From Irpex lacteus (taxonomy: Eukaryota; Basidiomycota; Agaricomycetes; Polyporales; Irpicaceae), in the NCBI GenBank assembly GCA_001986395.2, contig MQVO02000011.1, positions 372,001 to 436,000 on the forward strand: 64,000 nucleotides of DNA, given 5' to 3'. The notes below the pieces were generated by a model, which saw only the letters and a list, made by a program, of their open reading frames with translations, made no database searches and was not told the origin of the DNA. A program made the translations under genes and the position numbers. This document shows positions 36,518-47,299 of the stretch, in pieces. Within the stretch, counting starts at the first letter, position 1; the number at the start of each line of letters is the position of its first letter.

Positions 36518-39500
36518 ATGTCTGAAATACCCTTGCGTCAATTTGGTAGGGCCAGGAAAGCTAGAGCAGGATACACGCCACTTCCAGAGGACGAAGACGC
36601 GGCTGGTGCAAGCCAGAACAACGATAGGATGCCTACAGGTGTCCTCGCTGCAGTAGCGAACGTACGGAATACCCGTAAACCTAAGCGTACAGAACAATAC
36701 GATGGTGATGAGGAGGAGGGAGAGACCTTGCTTGGGGAGCAGAGTCATGATCGCAGAGAGTCGGAGGAGCATGCAACGACTTCATCCAGGGTAAGTGTCG
36801 TATATAAGCCATGGCCATGGAAGATATAGAACGGTAATTAATAGCTACTAGGCGTCGTCATCTACGCGCAGGGGTAAGCATTCCGGGGATAAGTCACGAA
36901 CTGTTCCCTTCCGACCGCCAGGTATGTTCGTAACTCCATTGCGCAAGCTCTGCAGAGCTATATATTTAATCTACCACCACAAACAGAGAAATTGCAGAAA
37001 CGGTTCCCGCCAAACACAGTGCGAAACCAGAAATACAACGCATTCACCTTCCTTCCCCTCGTCTTCTACGAACAGTTCAAGTTCTTCTTCAATCTCTACT
37101 TCCTGCTGGTGGCTCTCTCGCAATTCGTGCCTGCGCTCAAGATTGGTTTGATCGCAACATACATTGCACCACTGGCCTTCGTACTCTGCGTAACGATTGG
37201 GAAGGAGGCTTATGATGACTATAAGCGAAATCTTCGCGACCGCGAAGCGAACTCACAGCGGTATCTCGTCCTTGACCCGACGTCATACGAGGCTTCATCA
37301 GAAGCAGGTCCACACACGCGCTCTGTCCCCTCCTCTCAACTTGCTGTCGGTGACCTTGTCCTGCTGGAGAAGAATCAGCGAGTGCCTGCAGACTTAGTTC
37401 TTCTACGGACCTCGGATAGCTCTGGGACATGCTTCATCAGAACCGACCAGCTCGATGGAGAGACGGACTGGAAGTTGAGGGTAGCAGTCCCGGCTTGTCA
37501 GAAACTCAGCAATGACTCAGACCTTCTCCACCTGGACGCAGAGATATATGCTGACGCTCCCATCAAGGACATCCACACGTTCATCGGCACTTTCACTATC
37601 AACACGCCTCCTACTACTTCGCTCAACGATGTCCCTATGGTACAAGTGCCTACTATTGAACCCTTGACCGCTGAGAACGTCCTCTGGTCAAATACTGTAC
37701 TGGCCGCAGGTTCTGCGATTGGTTTTGTCGTCTATACTGGCTCTGAGACCCGTGCTGTCATGAACACGAGTCACCCAGAGACCAAGGTTGGTCTACTGGA
37801 TCTCGAAATTAACAGGCTCGCAAAGGTACGTTCAAAAACATAATGACAAGTACAATTATATCCAATGCTTACTTGCAAGCATAGATCCTATGTGCGGTGA
37901 CGTTTGCTCTGTCCTTGATCTTGGTAGCGTTGAACGGCTTCAGAGGCCTCTGGTACATCTATATCTTCCGTTTCCTCATTCTGTTCTCGTCCATTATACC
38001 TATCAGGTAAGTGATGCAAGTGTAGGCTCAATATACCGGCTACTAATGTATTAATAGTCTTCGTGTCAATCTGGACATGGGCAAGACAGTCTACGCCTCC
38101 CAAATAATGTCAGATCCCGAGATCCCAGACACCATAGTTCGCACGAGTACTCTTCCAGAGGAGCTCGGGCGTATAGAGTATCTTCTCAGTGATAAGACAG
38201 GGACTCTAACACAGAATGGTGAGCAAGTCATGATAGATTTGACGAATGTGGTCTGACAGTATGCAGAGATGGAGATGAAGAAACTGCACATGGGCACTGT
38301 GTCGTATGGTTTCGAGTCTATGGACGAGGTGGCCCACCAGTTGGCGCTCTCCTTTGGTGCATCGGATTCTGGACATGGCAGGAAGCACTCTTTGGCTACC
38401 GGTGTACAACTTGCTGCTCGTGGACGACGAGACATGTCTTCTCGTGTACATGACGTTGTCTTGAGCTTGGCGCTGTGTCACAATGTACGTTTTGGCTTTC
38501 TTCGACAGTCGGCTTCCAAGCTTATCAGCGTGTTCCTCAGGTCACACCGGTCACTAATGACGATGGCTCAGTAACGTACCAGGCATCTTCTCCAGATGAA
38601 GTCGCCATCGTCAAATGGACCGAATCCGTCGGTCTCACACTGACCTTCCGTGACCGCACCCGTATTGAACTCCAAACACCAACCGGATCCAAACTAAACT
38701 TCGAAGTCCTCGAGCTCTTCCCCTTCACATCAGAGTCAAAACGCATGGGCATTGTAGTACGCGATACACAGTCCAACGAAATCACGTTCCTACAGAAGGG
38801 CGCGGACGTAGTGATGGCGAAGATCGTGCAGAGGAACGACTGGCTAGAAGAAGAAACTGCGAACATGGCCAGAGAGGGACTGCGAACACTCGTCATGGCG
38901 CGCAGAAAACTCAACGAACAGACTTATATAGAGTTCAAGGAGCAGCACCACTTGGCCAGTATCCGATTGGATGGACGGAACGAGGCTATGGCGGCCGTTG
39001 TCTCTGAGTATCTGGAACGCGACCTCGAACTCCTTGGACTTACGGGTGTTGAGGATAAGTTGCAAGATGATGTGAAGTCTACGTTGGAGCTGCTACGCAA
39101 TGCTGGTATCAAGATATGGATGCTTACTGGGGATAAGATTGAGACGGCTACTTGTATCGCCATATCTACCAAACTCGTCGCCCGGAACCAGTACATACAT
39201 CAAGTTGCTAAACGTGAGTACTGCATTCGACCTGATTGTGGCGTTAGCTGACTGAAAACCGTTAGTCAAAACTGGAGACGAAGTCAGGAATGAGCTTGAT
39301 TTCCTACAAAATAAGCTGGATTGTTGCTTGGTCATTGATGGAGAGTCGCTACAGGTCAGTCAATGCGTGCGTCTTGAAGCTCGTGCAGTTTTCTGACTAT
39401 GTGCAATAGCTATGCCTAAACCTTTTCAAGAACGAGTTCATCGAAATCGCCACCAAGCTATCAGCTGTAGTTGCATGTCGATGTTCGCCTACTCAGAAAG

Positions 39501-40614
39501 CCGATGTCGCTCGCCTTATCAGGTTCCACACGAAGAAACGGGTGTGCTGCATCGGAGACGGAGGGAATGACGTGAGTATGATCCAAGCCGCAGACGTCGG
39601 TAAGTACTACGCGCTATATAAGAGGGTCGTGACGGTGTCCTCAACGATTTGTAGGTGTCGGTATTGTAGGCAAGGAAGGAAAGCAAGCCTCGTTGGCCGC
39701 CGATTTCTCCGTTACGCAATTCAGTCACCTCACCAAACTCCTCCTATGGCATGGCCGTAACTCATACCGCCGCTCCGCCAAACTCGCACAATTCGTCATC
39801 CACCGCGGTCTCATTATATCGATCATGCAGGCGGTGTTTTCGTCTATATTCTACTTTGCGCCTATCGCTCTGTACCAGGGATGGCTCATGGCTGGGTATG
39901 CCACTGTGTACACTATGGCCCCCGTCTTCTCCCTCGTTCTTGATAGAGACGTAAACGAGGACTTGGCGCTGTTGTATCCCGAGCTCTACAAAGAGCTTGT
40001 CAAGGTACTTATTTGTGCCAATTTGTGGGAGGCTATCGCTTACTTTTTTCATGTCAGGGTCGTGTCCTATCCTTCAAGACGTTCTTCATGTGGTTGATGA
40101 TCAGCATATACCAAGGTATGTTAATTATATCGCCGTAGATTAAGGGTACTCACAAGCCCTTGCACAGGATCCGCCATAATGATCATGTCTCTCGTTCTGT
40201 TTGAGAATGAATTCCTGAATATCGTATCCATCTCCTTTACCGCTTTGGTCTTGAACGAGTTAATCATGGTTGCACTCGAGATTACTACATGGTAAGTGCT
40301 AAGCTCAGGACACGCGCGTGTAATGTACTAAGCACTCATATAGGCACATTTACATGGTAATATCGGAGGTGGCAACCTTCTTCCTTTACGCTCTCAGTCT
40401 AACGTTCCTCCCGGAGTATTTCGGTAAGCACGGACTCAGACGTTACTGCCACCCATTACGACTAAAACGTTTTGGTTTAGATCTCACTTTCGTACTTTCT
40501 GTGCGTTTCATCTGGAAGGTGGCGGTTATAGTCGCGATTAGTGCGTTCCCATTGTATATTATCAAGCTCATCCGTAGTCGAATCGCGCCAGCTGCCTCGA
40601 GCAAGCTGCTGTGA
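36518..40614 (+). CDS. NEO1: P4-ATPase phospholipid flippase, Neo1/ATP9 type
   Basis: Fourteen exons (36518-36790, 36852-36921, 36987-37825, 37885-38006, 38058-38218, 38267-38484, 38541-39213, 39266-39354, 39410-39599, 39655-40004, 40058-40115, 40168-40291, 40344-40423, 40481-40614) encode 1126 residues. [20 protein letters not shown] and [20 protein letters not shown] are the Neo1-type entry to TM1. Other landmarks are [10 protein letters not shown], the phosphorylation motif DKTGTLTQN (D480), MLTGDK, and GDGGNDVSM (864-869, with the Gly that Neo1 proteins have in place of Ala). The C-terminus ends in several TM helices. Neo1 flippases act in Golgi/endosomal membranes and, unlike other P4-ATPases, do not need a Cdc50 partner. 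Intron 40424-40480 is 57 nt, in frame and stop-free; removing it restores YFDLTFVLS. The length is normal for the family. Confidence 0.95.
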
Positions 40615-40949
40615 TTGCCTCTATTTATTGTTTATAAGTAAGTTAATTGCATCAGCTGTTGTGGGTATGGTACGGCGAGTACGTCAGATCCATCAGAAGC
40701 AGGTAGGCACCTATACTCCCTCGGTGAATGCAATTCCGCTTTTCAGCTAGGCGTTTAAAACCTGGCGACGTTTTATTGACCGCGGGTATCATGGCTGCCA
40801 ACGTACTGTTCAAACTTTATAAATATCTTTACTACCTTCATCATCGTAAGGTGACGGCGACAACTGGCCAGTTTATCGTAGCTCGCGAAAGGTTCGCATA
40901 CCACATCTACCTCCCGTCAGTGAACTAAACATTTTCTACAGGCACCGCC
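40615..40949. other. Intergenic; upstream half of a duplicated promoter
   Basis: From 40741 onward the sequence resembles that upstream of the second BTB copy from 43981. Both begin TTTCAGCTAG and share GTTTTATTG followed by a CCG-rich step, and near the start both have GAACTAAA..TT and CTACAGGCA. This marks the left edge of the duplicated module. Confidence 0.55.
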
Positions 40950-41970
40950 ATGGACCCGAAGCACGCACGCGATCCGGAACTTTGGTTCGCAGACGGAAAC
41001 CTCCTCGTTCTACAGGCCGAACGAACGCTATTTCGTGTATACGCTGGCATTCTATCTCGGGCCTCTACCATAATCAAGGATATGCTCGTTGTCGGGCATC
41101 CCCAGCCAGATAATGCTGCTGAACAGTACGACAAATGCCCCCTGGTGGCCATGTGTGGCGACAGCGCAAGCGACGTGCGTGCGTTCTTGAGTGCCCTGTA
41201 CTCCCCGAGGTATGTAGTATATTCGACAATGCCGTTTACGCTTTTTTGATCCTTATATTCCCAGATACCTTTTGATAACCCCGACTCGCGATGACATTCC
41301 TCAGTTGGTTTCAATTCTGCGAATCAGCACAAAGTATGAGGCCACGTGTCTTCGCAAACGAGCCATCGACTCACTACAAATACACTATCCGGTCGATGTC
41401 AGCGCGTATAAGCCGTCGTTGGAGGTTGAAACTCAAAACCAGGATCTCATTCATCATATCCTCGTCGCTAATGTCGCTAGAGAGACGTCGGCGGAGAAGC
41501 TATTGCCAGCTGCTTTACTGCGGTGTTGCTCCACCGCTAACAATCCCCGCGAGCTGTTCGATGGAGTAACGGACATAAATGGCAGGCATCACGAACTGTT
41601 CCTTCCGAACAAGCGTGCGGTCTTTCTCGGAAGAGAGAAGCTTGGGTATTACGCTCGTACGCGCATCTATATTCGAAACATCCAAAGCCCGACTGCCAGA
41701 GGGTGCACTGTAAAGCATTCGCCTTGCGGAAGCGTTTGCCGCACATGGTCCGTGCTTTATGACTCCCAGAAGGATCGCCTTTTAGACCCCTTCTTTCCCT
41801 TCTTCAGCCTTCATGCAGAGGGAATGAAGACCCGCTGTTGTGAAACATGTAGATCTGGCTGGCGAGATGGTTACCAAAAGGAAGTGAATGAGCTATGGTA
41901 CGACCTGCCCACCATCTTTGACTTGCCGTCATGGTCCGGTATTCTTGCTGATGATTCAGTGGACACATGA
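40950..41970 (+). CDS. BTB/POZ domain protein, copy 2
   Basis: Two exons (40950-41209, 41265-41970) with a 55-nt intron at the same site as in copies 1 and 3 give 321 residues. The BTB core reads DPELWFADGNLLVLQAERTL, then RVYAGILSRASTIIKDML, CPLVAMCGDSASDVRAFLSAL and DDIPQLVSILRISTKYEATC. The C-terminal half has the family landmarks ILVANVARETSAEKLLPAAL, LDPFFPFF, a CCETCRSGW Cys cluster and LWYDLPTIFDLPSW. It lacks the Ser/Pro insert of copy 1 and is closest in layout to copy 3. The function of this mushroom BTB family is unknown; dimerisation or ubiquitin-ligase adaptor roles are only possible. It lies 418 bases upstream of an FtsJ-like gene on the same strand. Confidence 0.88.
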
Positions 41971-42388
41971 TTCGTCGCATGGTCGCCACTCATGCGTCGT
42001 TTCATTAATCTGGGTACGCAGCAGCCAATGCTACTTGTACTTTCTACAACCGCCTTACCACTTAAGTTATCTCAATGGGCCTCATTAGATGCATGTGTCG
42101 CACGTATATGCCTCGCATTGTTGGATAGGGTTTCGATGCTGCAACCCGGATAATTGTCGTTTCCACATCGATGGATATCTGAGGATCTGTATATGTAGTA
42201 AGTTCCGTGTTACCTCACTTTGAGTTTGAATGCTGTGCAACCTGCAAGTCACTAATCACTGCGGGAGCCTAGGTCATTGTGGCACGAGTTCTTGAACGGA
42301 CCAGTAGATTTTCCTCAAGTTGGGCGCATAAAAAGGTATATCTAGGATATAAGATATCGGGGAAGAGACGAGTAAAGCATTACACAAG
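41971..42388. other. Spacer with FtsJ-like promoter, copy 1
   Basis: The sequence between copy 2 BTB and FtsJ-like copy 1 includes a TTTGAGTTTGA block near 42220 that recurs upstream of the other two FtsJ-like genes (near 45403 and 47132), and a TATA-like ATATAAG at 42347. Confidence 0.5.
42347..42353 (+). promoter_or_regulatory. Conserved TATA-like box, FtsJ-like copy 1
   Basis: ATATAAG lies 42 bases before the start codon. The same heptamer occurs 57 and 51 bases before the starts of copies 2 and 3, so it is probably a functional core promoter element kept through duplication. Confidence 0.5.
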
Positions 42389-43652
42389 ATGGCCTCTCAA
42401 AACGACCTTTTACCCCCTGTTGTACTTGCGGAAGACGATGAAACCTACGCAACGTCTTCAGAAACCTTGGCTTCGGCCTTATTGGAGAATCTTCCCGTGC
42501 CAGCGTTGAAAACCTTGCTGCAGCTACGTAAAAAGGTGCGGAGTGTTTCGCATACTACATGGGCAGCTATGTGACTGCCCACTGATACAGGGATGGCAAG
42601 ACAAATATTTCGACGGTGCTTTCGCAGAACAGCGCGCTAATGCTCGTGATCCCGACCAAAACGCAGAAAAATATTGGTTCTTGATGATGAAGAACGCTTT
42701 GCGGGAGATGAACGGTTTTGCATCATTTATACCCAGTTCGGGATACTACAAATTCCTGGATTTAGGGTCTGTAAAGCCTTTCTGCCAGTGATGACAGAAA
42801 TTGACACTCACGATGAGATAGATGTTGTCCAGGCGGATTCTCCTCCTACGTTCTATCTTCCAACCCAGATGCTAGGGGTGTAGGACTATCCTTGCCTGAG
42901 ATTCAAGGAGGACATGAGTATTTGCTCGAGTACTGGCTTCGTCCGAGAATGAAGCTAAATTGGGTAGACTTGACCTATTACAAGCTGCATCCCTCTGCCG
43001 ACCAGGTGCGAGGAACGTTACTTGAGCCGTTGCCAGACGCATGCAAGGATTTCGATCTAGTTATCCTCGACAGACACTATCTGCGCGACTTATATGTCAC
43101 GCCGCTGCTCGCTGAGCCCGAAGCCTGGGACCGACAGCGCCTGCACGTCTCCCAGATGATCATCGCGCTGAAGGCTGTCAAAATGGGTGGCTCCATCCTC
43201 ATCAAACTGAGCCATCCCGAGTGGACAGTCACAGCACAGACTCTTTACTTGCTCGACGTCTTGTCAACCGATTTGAAGACGTATAAACCGCGCCGTGCTC
43301 ACGCCAATCGCGGAACTTTCTACGCCATAGCCAAGGGCGTGGGATATGGACCTAAGGGCCCCCTTAAAGAAGAGTATATTCGTCAGTATCAGGAGCATTG
43401 GTATGACATCTCATTGGGAGGCGAGGAAGGAAAGGGAAGACAGCCAACATGGAGCGACATGAGCTTTGTCGCGTCCTACAAAGAGTTGGCGGATGGCTAT
43501 TTGGAGAGAGTAGCGGAGCTAGGGCATGACCCGTGGACCGTACAGTCTAATGCTCTCGAGAGGATGCTGGCGAGGACAGGGGGTAATGACGGTACGTGGT
43601 TGTGTAGGTCTCCTTGTATTTCGAGTCATCAACTCACCGATCAGCCAGGTAA
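42389..43652 (+). CDS. FtsJ/RrmJ-like methyltransferase domain protein, copy 1
   Basis: Four exons (42389-42535, 42591-42766, 42822-43591, 43645-43652) encode 366 residues. A short helical N-terminal region (LENLPVPALKTLLQLRKK) precedes a Rossmann-type SAM-binding motif, YKFLDLGCCPGGFSSYVLS (D106, C109, C110, G112, G113), comparable to the DLGAAPGGW motif of FtsJ. Further on are DLVILDRHYLRDLY, QMIIALKAVKMGGSILIKLS and GTFYAIAKGVG. In FtsJ the K-D-K-E tetrad is catalytic; here the D in VILD and the K in IKLS are present, but the final Glu is replaced (RGTFYAI). The last exon is tiny. It is supported because copy 2 ends with the same CC-AGG-TAA. If unspliced, the frame would instead run to 43686. 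The role is unknown; an RNA 2'-O-methyltransferase-like fold is inferred. Confidence 0.82.
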
Positions 43653-44213
43653 CACAACCAACGGAGTAGCCACTGGCAACACGTAAACTACGGAGAGCAG
43701 ACCTTTGTGTAGCATCATTTTCAGAGTGATACTGCCCAAAGGTCTCCTTCACGCAGATTGATTCGAGTCACAACGCTGTCGGGCCGCTGATTTTTCTTCA
43801 ACTTGAAGCGAGAGGTAAGCAAGAGAATTCTGAGTTTGTAGAAACCGCATTTGCCAAGATTCGAGTATATTGGTACAGATCTGTATGTGACGGTGTCCCA
43901 TAATTAAAGTTTTTGAGGAGAGCTCCCGTTCCTGTCCTTTGGAAGATCGTAGTGGCATGCAGTGTGTTGACGACGTCGATTTTCAGCTAGTACGAGGCGT
44001 TTAGTATCGATATCATCTGTGAGCGTTTTATTGGCCGTGGGTACTCAGTGACAGTGTGCGCGTCTTGCCAAGTTGCCTCTTCACCAAGTTCACCATAGTA
44101 AGTGAAGGTGGCGACGAACATTATTCAACCAGCAAACTTATATCACGAAAAAGGTTATGAAAGCCCACTGATGTCTCTTCATTGAACTAAATATTCAAGC
44201 TACAGGCATCGCC
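43653..44213. other. Spacer between module A and module B
   Basis: The left part (TACTGCCCAAAGGTCT near 43733) resembles the 3' flank of FtsJ-like copy 3 (GCAGCCCAAAGACCT near 48637). The right part from 43981 matches the region upstream of BTB copy 2. Both flanks were therefore carried in the duplications. Confidence 0.55.
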
Positions 44214-45233
44214 ATGGATTCAGAGCTCGTACGCGATTCGGAACTCTGGTTCGAGGATGGAAATCTCGTTCTACAGGCCGAACAAACACTCTTCCGTATA
44301 TACTCTGGCATTCTATCTCGAGCTTCAACGGTTGTTAAAGACATGCTCATTGTTGGGCAGGCGCAGCCAGAGAAATCTGCTGGCCTTGACCGGTACGATG
44401 GATGCCCCCTGGTAGTCATGTCTGGCGACAGCGCCGTCGATATGCGCGCGTTTTTGAATGCTTTATACGACTCAAGGTACTTTTTTTCTTGTCATAAGGT
44501 GACTTGTGTTGTCGTTGAACCCTCTAGTTTTAGATACTTTATGACGGCTCCGAGTATCGACGACATCCCTCGATTGGTGTCAGTACTGCGAATCAGCACA
44601 AAGTACGACATCGCAGGTCTTCGCAGACAAGCTGTTGAAGCTCTGAAGATTTATTATCCTGTCGACTCAAGTGTCTACAAGCCATCTTTAGACTCTGCAA
44701 CTCAAAATCGGGATTTCATTCACCACATTCTCGTCGCCAACGTCGCCAGAGAGACATCCGCGAACAAGCTACTGCCAGCTGCTCTACTCCGATGTTGCTG
44801 TACTGCAAGCAATCCACGCGAGTTGTACGATGGGACATCGGGACCGGATGGCACACATCACGGATTGCTTCCAGTCAACAGGCGTGCTGCCTTCATTGGA
44901 CAACATTCGCTTGGGTTTACTGCTCATACTTGCACCTTTATTCGCAACATAAAGGCCAGATGTAGCTCATCAACCTCAACAACCTGCAAGAGAGGTTGTG
45001 ACAAACTTTCCGCACCCTACGACCTACACAATAGTCAAATTTTGGACCCTTTCTTTCCCTTCTTTCGCATCCATTTAGATGAATTAAAAGGAAAGAACTG
45101 CTGCGAATGGTGCAGGTCTACATGGGAGAACGACTACCAAAGGAAAGTGGAAGAACTATGGCGCGACCTGCCCGCCATCTTTGACTTACCAGCGTGGTCT
45201 GTCATCCTCGCTGATGACTTAGCGGAAACGTAA
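44214..45233 (+). CDS. BTB/POZ domain protein, copy 3
   Basis: Two exons (44214-44476, 44534-45233) give 320 residues. The 57-nt intron sits at the same site as in copies 1 and 2. It is in frame and stop-free, so an unspliced reading of 339 residues is also open, but the homologous intron in copies 1 and 2 argues for splicing. Landmarks are DSELWFEDGNLVLQAEQTLF, RIYSGILSRASTVVKDMLIV, CPLVVMSGDSAVDMRAFLNAL, LRISTKYDIAGLRRQAVEAL, LDPFFPFFR, a CCEWCRSTW Cys cluster and LWRDLPAIFDLPAW. It follows module A and precedes FtsJ-like copy 2 by about 310 bases. Confidence 0.88.
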   Translation: MDSELVRDSELWFEDGNLVLQAEQTLFRIYSGILSRASTVVKDMLIVGQAQPEKSAGLDRYDGCPLVVMSGDSAVDMRAFLNALYDSRYFFSCHKVTCVVVEPSSFRYFMTAPSIDDIPRLVSVLRISTKYDIAGLRRQAVEALKIYYPVDSSVYKPSLDSATQNRDFIHHILVANVARETSANKLLPAALLRCCCTASNPRELYDGTSGPDGTHHGLLPVNRRAAFIGQHSLGFTAHTCTFIRNIKARCSSSTSTTCKRGCDKLSAPYDLHNSQILDPFFPFFRIHLDELKGKNCCEWCRSTWENDYQRKVEELWRDLPAIFDLPAWSVILADDLAET

Positions 45234-45541
45234 TTTGTCGTATGATGGCCAATTGTGTACTATGTAAGAGTGATGCACTATGTACCTAAAGCTTTGGACA
45301 TACCACCCCCAGACCTCACTCAGACTGCAAGTCGCGACTGGATATCCTGCACCAATATTCAAGTTAGTGTGTATGAGCGCAATCTGCGTTCGATCTCAAT
45401 CACTTTGAGTTTGCTGCTGCGTAACTTTGAATGAACACGGCTTTATGCAAAGTGCAGTGCGTGAGAAAGAGTGTTATTCGTAGGATATAAGCTGGAAATG
45501 TGGGATATTTGGATTTGTGGCGCAGTGAACCACCACGCAAG
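45234..45541. other. Spacer with FtsJ-like promoter, copy 2
   Basis: Contains the shared upstream block ACTTTGAGTTTG (near 45401), a GTGCGTGAGAAAG segment (near 45458) also found upstream of copy 3, and the ATATAAG box at 45485. Confidence 0.5.
45485..45491 (+). promoter_or_regulatory. Conserved TATA-like box, FtsJ-like copy 2
   Basis: ATATAAG, 57 bases before the ATG of the copy, in a duplicated promoter context. The promoter looks intact even though the gene carries a stop codon. Confidence 0.5.
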
Positions 45542-46821
45542 ATGACCTCCGAAGATGTGGTACCGCCTACCTCTCGTCTCGAAGACGACGACGAGATCTG
45601 CGCAGCATCTGGGAATAGTCTGATACCAGCTCTTTTGGAGAAACTAGAGGTTCCGGAGCTGAGAGCGCTGCTCGAATTACAGAAGCAGGTACGAATCATT
45701 CCCAGTGTGGCGTAGTACACCTGAGCACAATTGTTGGTCGGGCAGGGATGGGAAGACAACGACGTCGGCCAAGCCTTTTCGACGCAGCGAGCTATAAATA
45801 GTTCCCCCAGTGCAAAATCGAAGAAGGCCTGATTTAGCATACTGAAGAGTGCGATGCGCGAGATGAACGACTTTGCGTGTTTTGTGCCTAGCTCGAGGAG
45901 CTATCGATTCCTAGATCTGGGGTAAGTGGAGTTTCTCAGTGGCGGAGAAAACGTCGCTTACTTACTTGTGTTTGTGTGGACTCGCGATCGTGTAGATGTT
46001 GTCCAGGAGGATTTACATCCTACATCCTCTCCTTCAACCCTGACGCCCAGGGTATGGGGATATCTCTTCCTATCAGACAGGGAGGATACGAGTATACGTT
46101 GGAGAAGTGGCTCCGCCCTCGTATGAAGTTGACGTGGGCAGACCTGTCGTATTATAAGCTGCATCCCTCCGTAAACGAGCTACGAGGACAGATTCTTGCA
46201 CCATTTCCCCACGAACACGAATACTTCGATCTGGTCATTGTCGAAGGCAACTTTCCACATGCCACATACCGTTCGCCACGGCTTGCCCCACCTGAGCCAT
46301 GGGACAACCACCGTTGGTGGATTTCACAGATCATCATTGCGCTGACGACGGTCAAGAACGGCGGTACGATCGTAATGAAGCTGAGCCACATCGAATGGAC
46401 CAACACGGCACAAACTTTATACCTGCTCGACGTCTTGTCAGCAAATTTGATGACATACAAACCGCAGAGTGCTCATGCTAGGCGTGGAACCTTCTATGCT
46501 ATAGCCACAGGCGTAGGGCAGGGGAGGAAAGGATCTTTGAAGGCAGAGTGCCTTCGACAGTATCAGCAACATTGGTACGAGATCTCCTACGGAGGAGAAG
46601 GAGGAAATGGAAGATGGTCGACGAAGAGTGATATGGACTTCGTTGTGTCCTTCGATGGCCTGGTAGACGGTTATTTGGAGAGAGTGGCGGAGCTAGGGAG
46701 AGAGCCGTGGGTCGTACAGTCCAATGCTCTGAGGAATATGCTTGAAAAGGCGGAAGAGAAACGTCGTAAGTCGCGAGACCGTGTATATTGGGATATCGTT
46801 ACTCACAGTTTAGCCAGGTAA
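45542..46821 (+). pseudogene. FtsJ-like methyltransferase domain protein, copy 2, with in-frame stop
   Basis: The exon set (45542-45688, 45746-45921, 45996-46765, 46814-46821) has exactly the lengths of copy 1, and all splice sites are intact. A TGA at 45830-45832 interrupts exon 2 after SAKSKKA; copy 1 has TGG (Trp) at the aligned codon. Downstream, the SAM motif (RFLDLGCCPGGFTSYILSFN), DLVIVEGNF, QIIIALTTVKNGGTIVMKLS and GTFYAIATGVG remain open to the end. Either the gene is a recent pseudogene, or translation begins downstream (in-frame ATG at 45855-45857, REMNDF), or there is a sequencing error. No alternative splice pair that removes the stop and keeps phase was found. Confidence 0.75.
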
Positions 46822-47299
46822 AGCAGCACTGGCAGACGAAGTGACCATCGTATAATCTATGGAACACCTTGAGCAGTATCAGTTCTATAACGATACCACT
46901 CCAGGGTCTTCTAGCTGCGGGTTGGTTCTATTCGCTATCGTAAGTATAAGAGACGGAATCAGGAGGTCTCAAAAGAAGAAATTTGAGTAAATTGATACCG
47001 AGCTGTATGATTGCGTTCCGTAATCTGGTATTTTACGCACGGTGACCCGAATTACGACTTCGAAGGAGTACAATATCGATGCATAATTCGAGGATTGAGT
47101 CAATATTCTCGTAAACCGAGACTTCGGTGGCTTTGAGTTTGATTATTGTGCAGCCTGCAGGCGATAACATACGAGATCTAGGTCGCGCATGACCTCCCAA
47201 CCAGATAATAACCTTCCTAAAGTTACTTGCGTGAGAAAGTCCGAGAGCATATAAGTTATCAGCGAAGAGGTGGCGTTGTAACGTGAAACATCACGCACG
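46822..47299. other. Spacer with FtsJ-like promoter, copy 3
   Basis: No BTB gene precedes copy 3. The spacer holds the shared block CTTTGAGTTTGA (near 47131), a TGCGTGAGAAAG segment (near 47228) and the ATATAAG box at 47249. Confidence 0.5.
47249..47255 (+). promoter_or_regulatory. Conserved TATA-like box, FtsJ-like copy 3
   Basis: ATATAAG, 51 bases before the start codon, third occurrence of the element in the array. Confidence 0.5.

Larger units (their letters stand above)
40741..43652 (+). repeat. Tandem module A (BTB plus FtsJ-like gene)
   Basis: Diverged segmental duplication. Module A (40741-43652) and module B (43981-46821) each start with TTTCAGCTAG upstream of a BTB gene and continue on the same strand into an FtsJ-like gene with identical exon lengths (147, 176, 770, 8 nt). 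The offset is about 3.2 kb. A further FtsJ-like copy without a BTB partner follows at 47300. Confidence 0.75.
43981..46821 (+). repeat. Tandem module B (BTB plus broken FtsJ-like gene)
   Basis: Second copy of the BTB/FtsJ-like unit (see module A). It carries BTB copy 3 (44214-45233) and FtsJ-like copy 2 (45542-46821) in the same order, spacing class and orientation. Confidence 0.75.

Noticed and set aside
40354..40614. Unspliced reading through the last flippase intron (inserting [19 protein letters not shown])
   Set aside because: Removing the 57-nt intron restores the Neo1 motif YFDLTF. The insert has no counterpart in the family.
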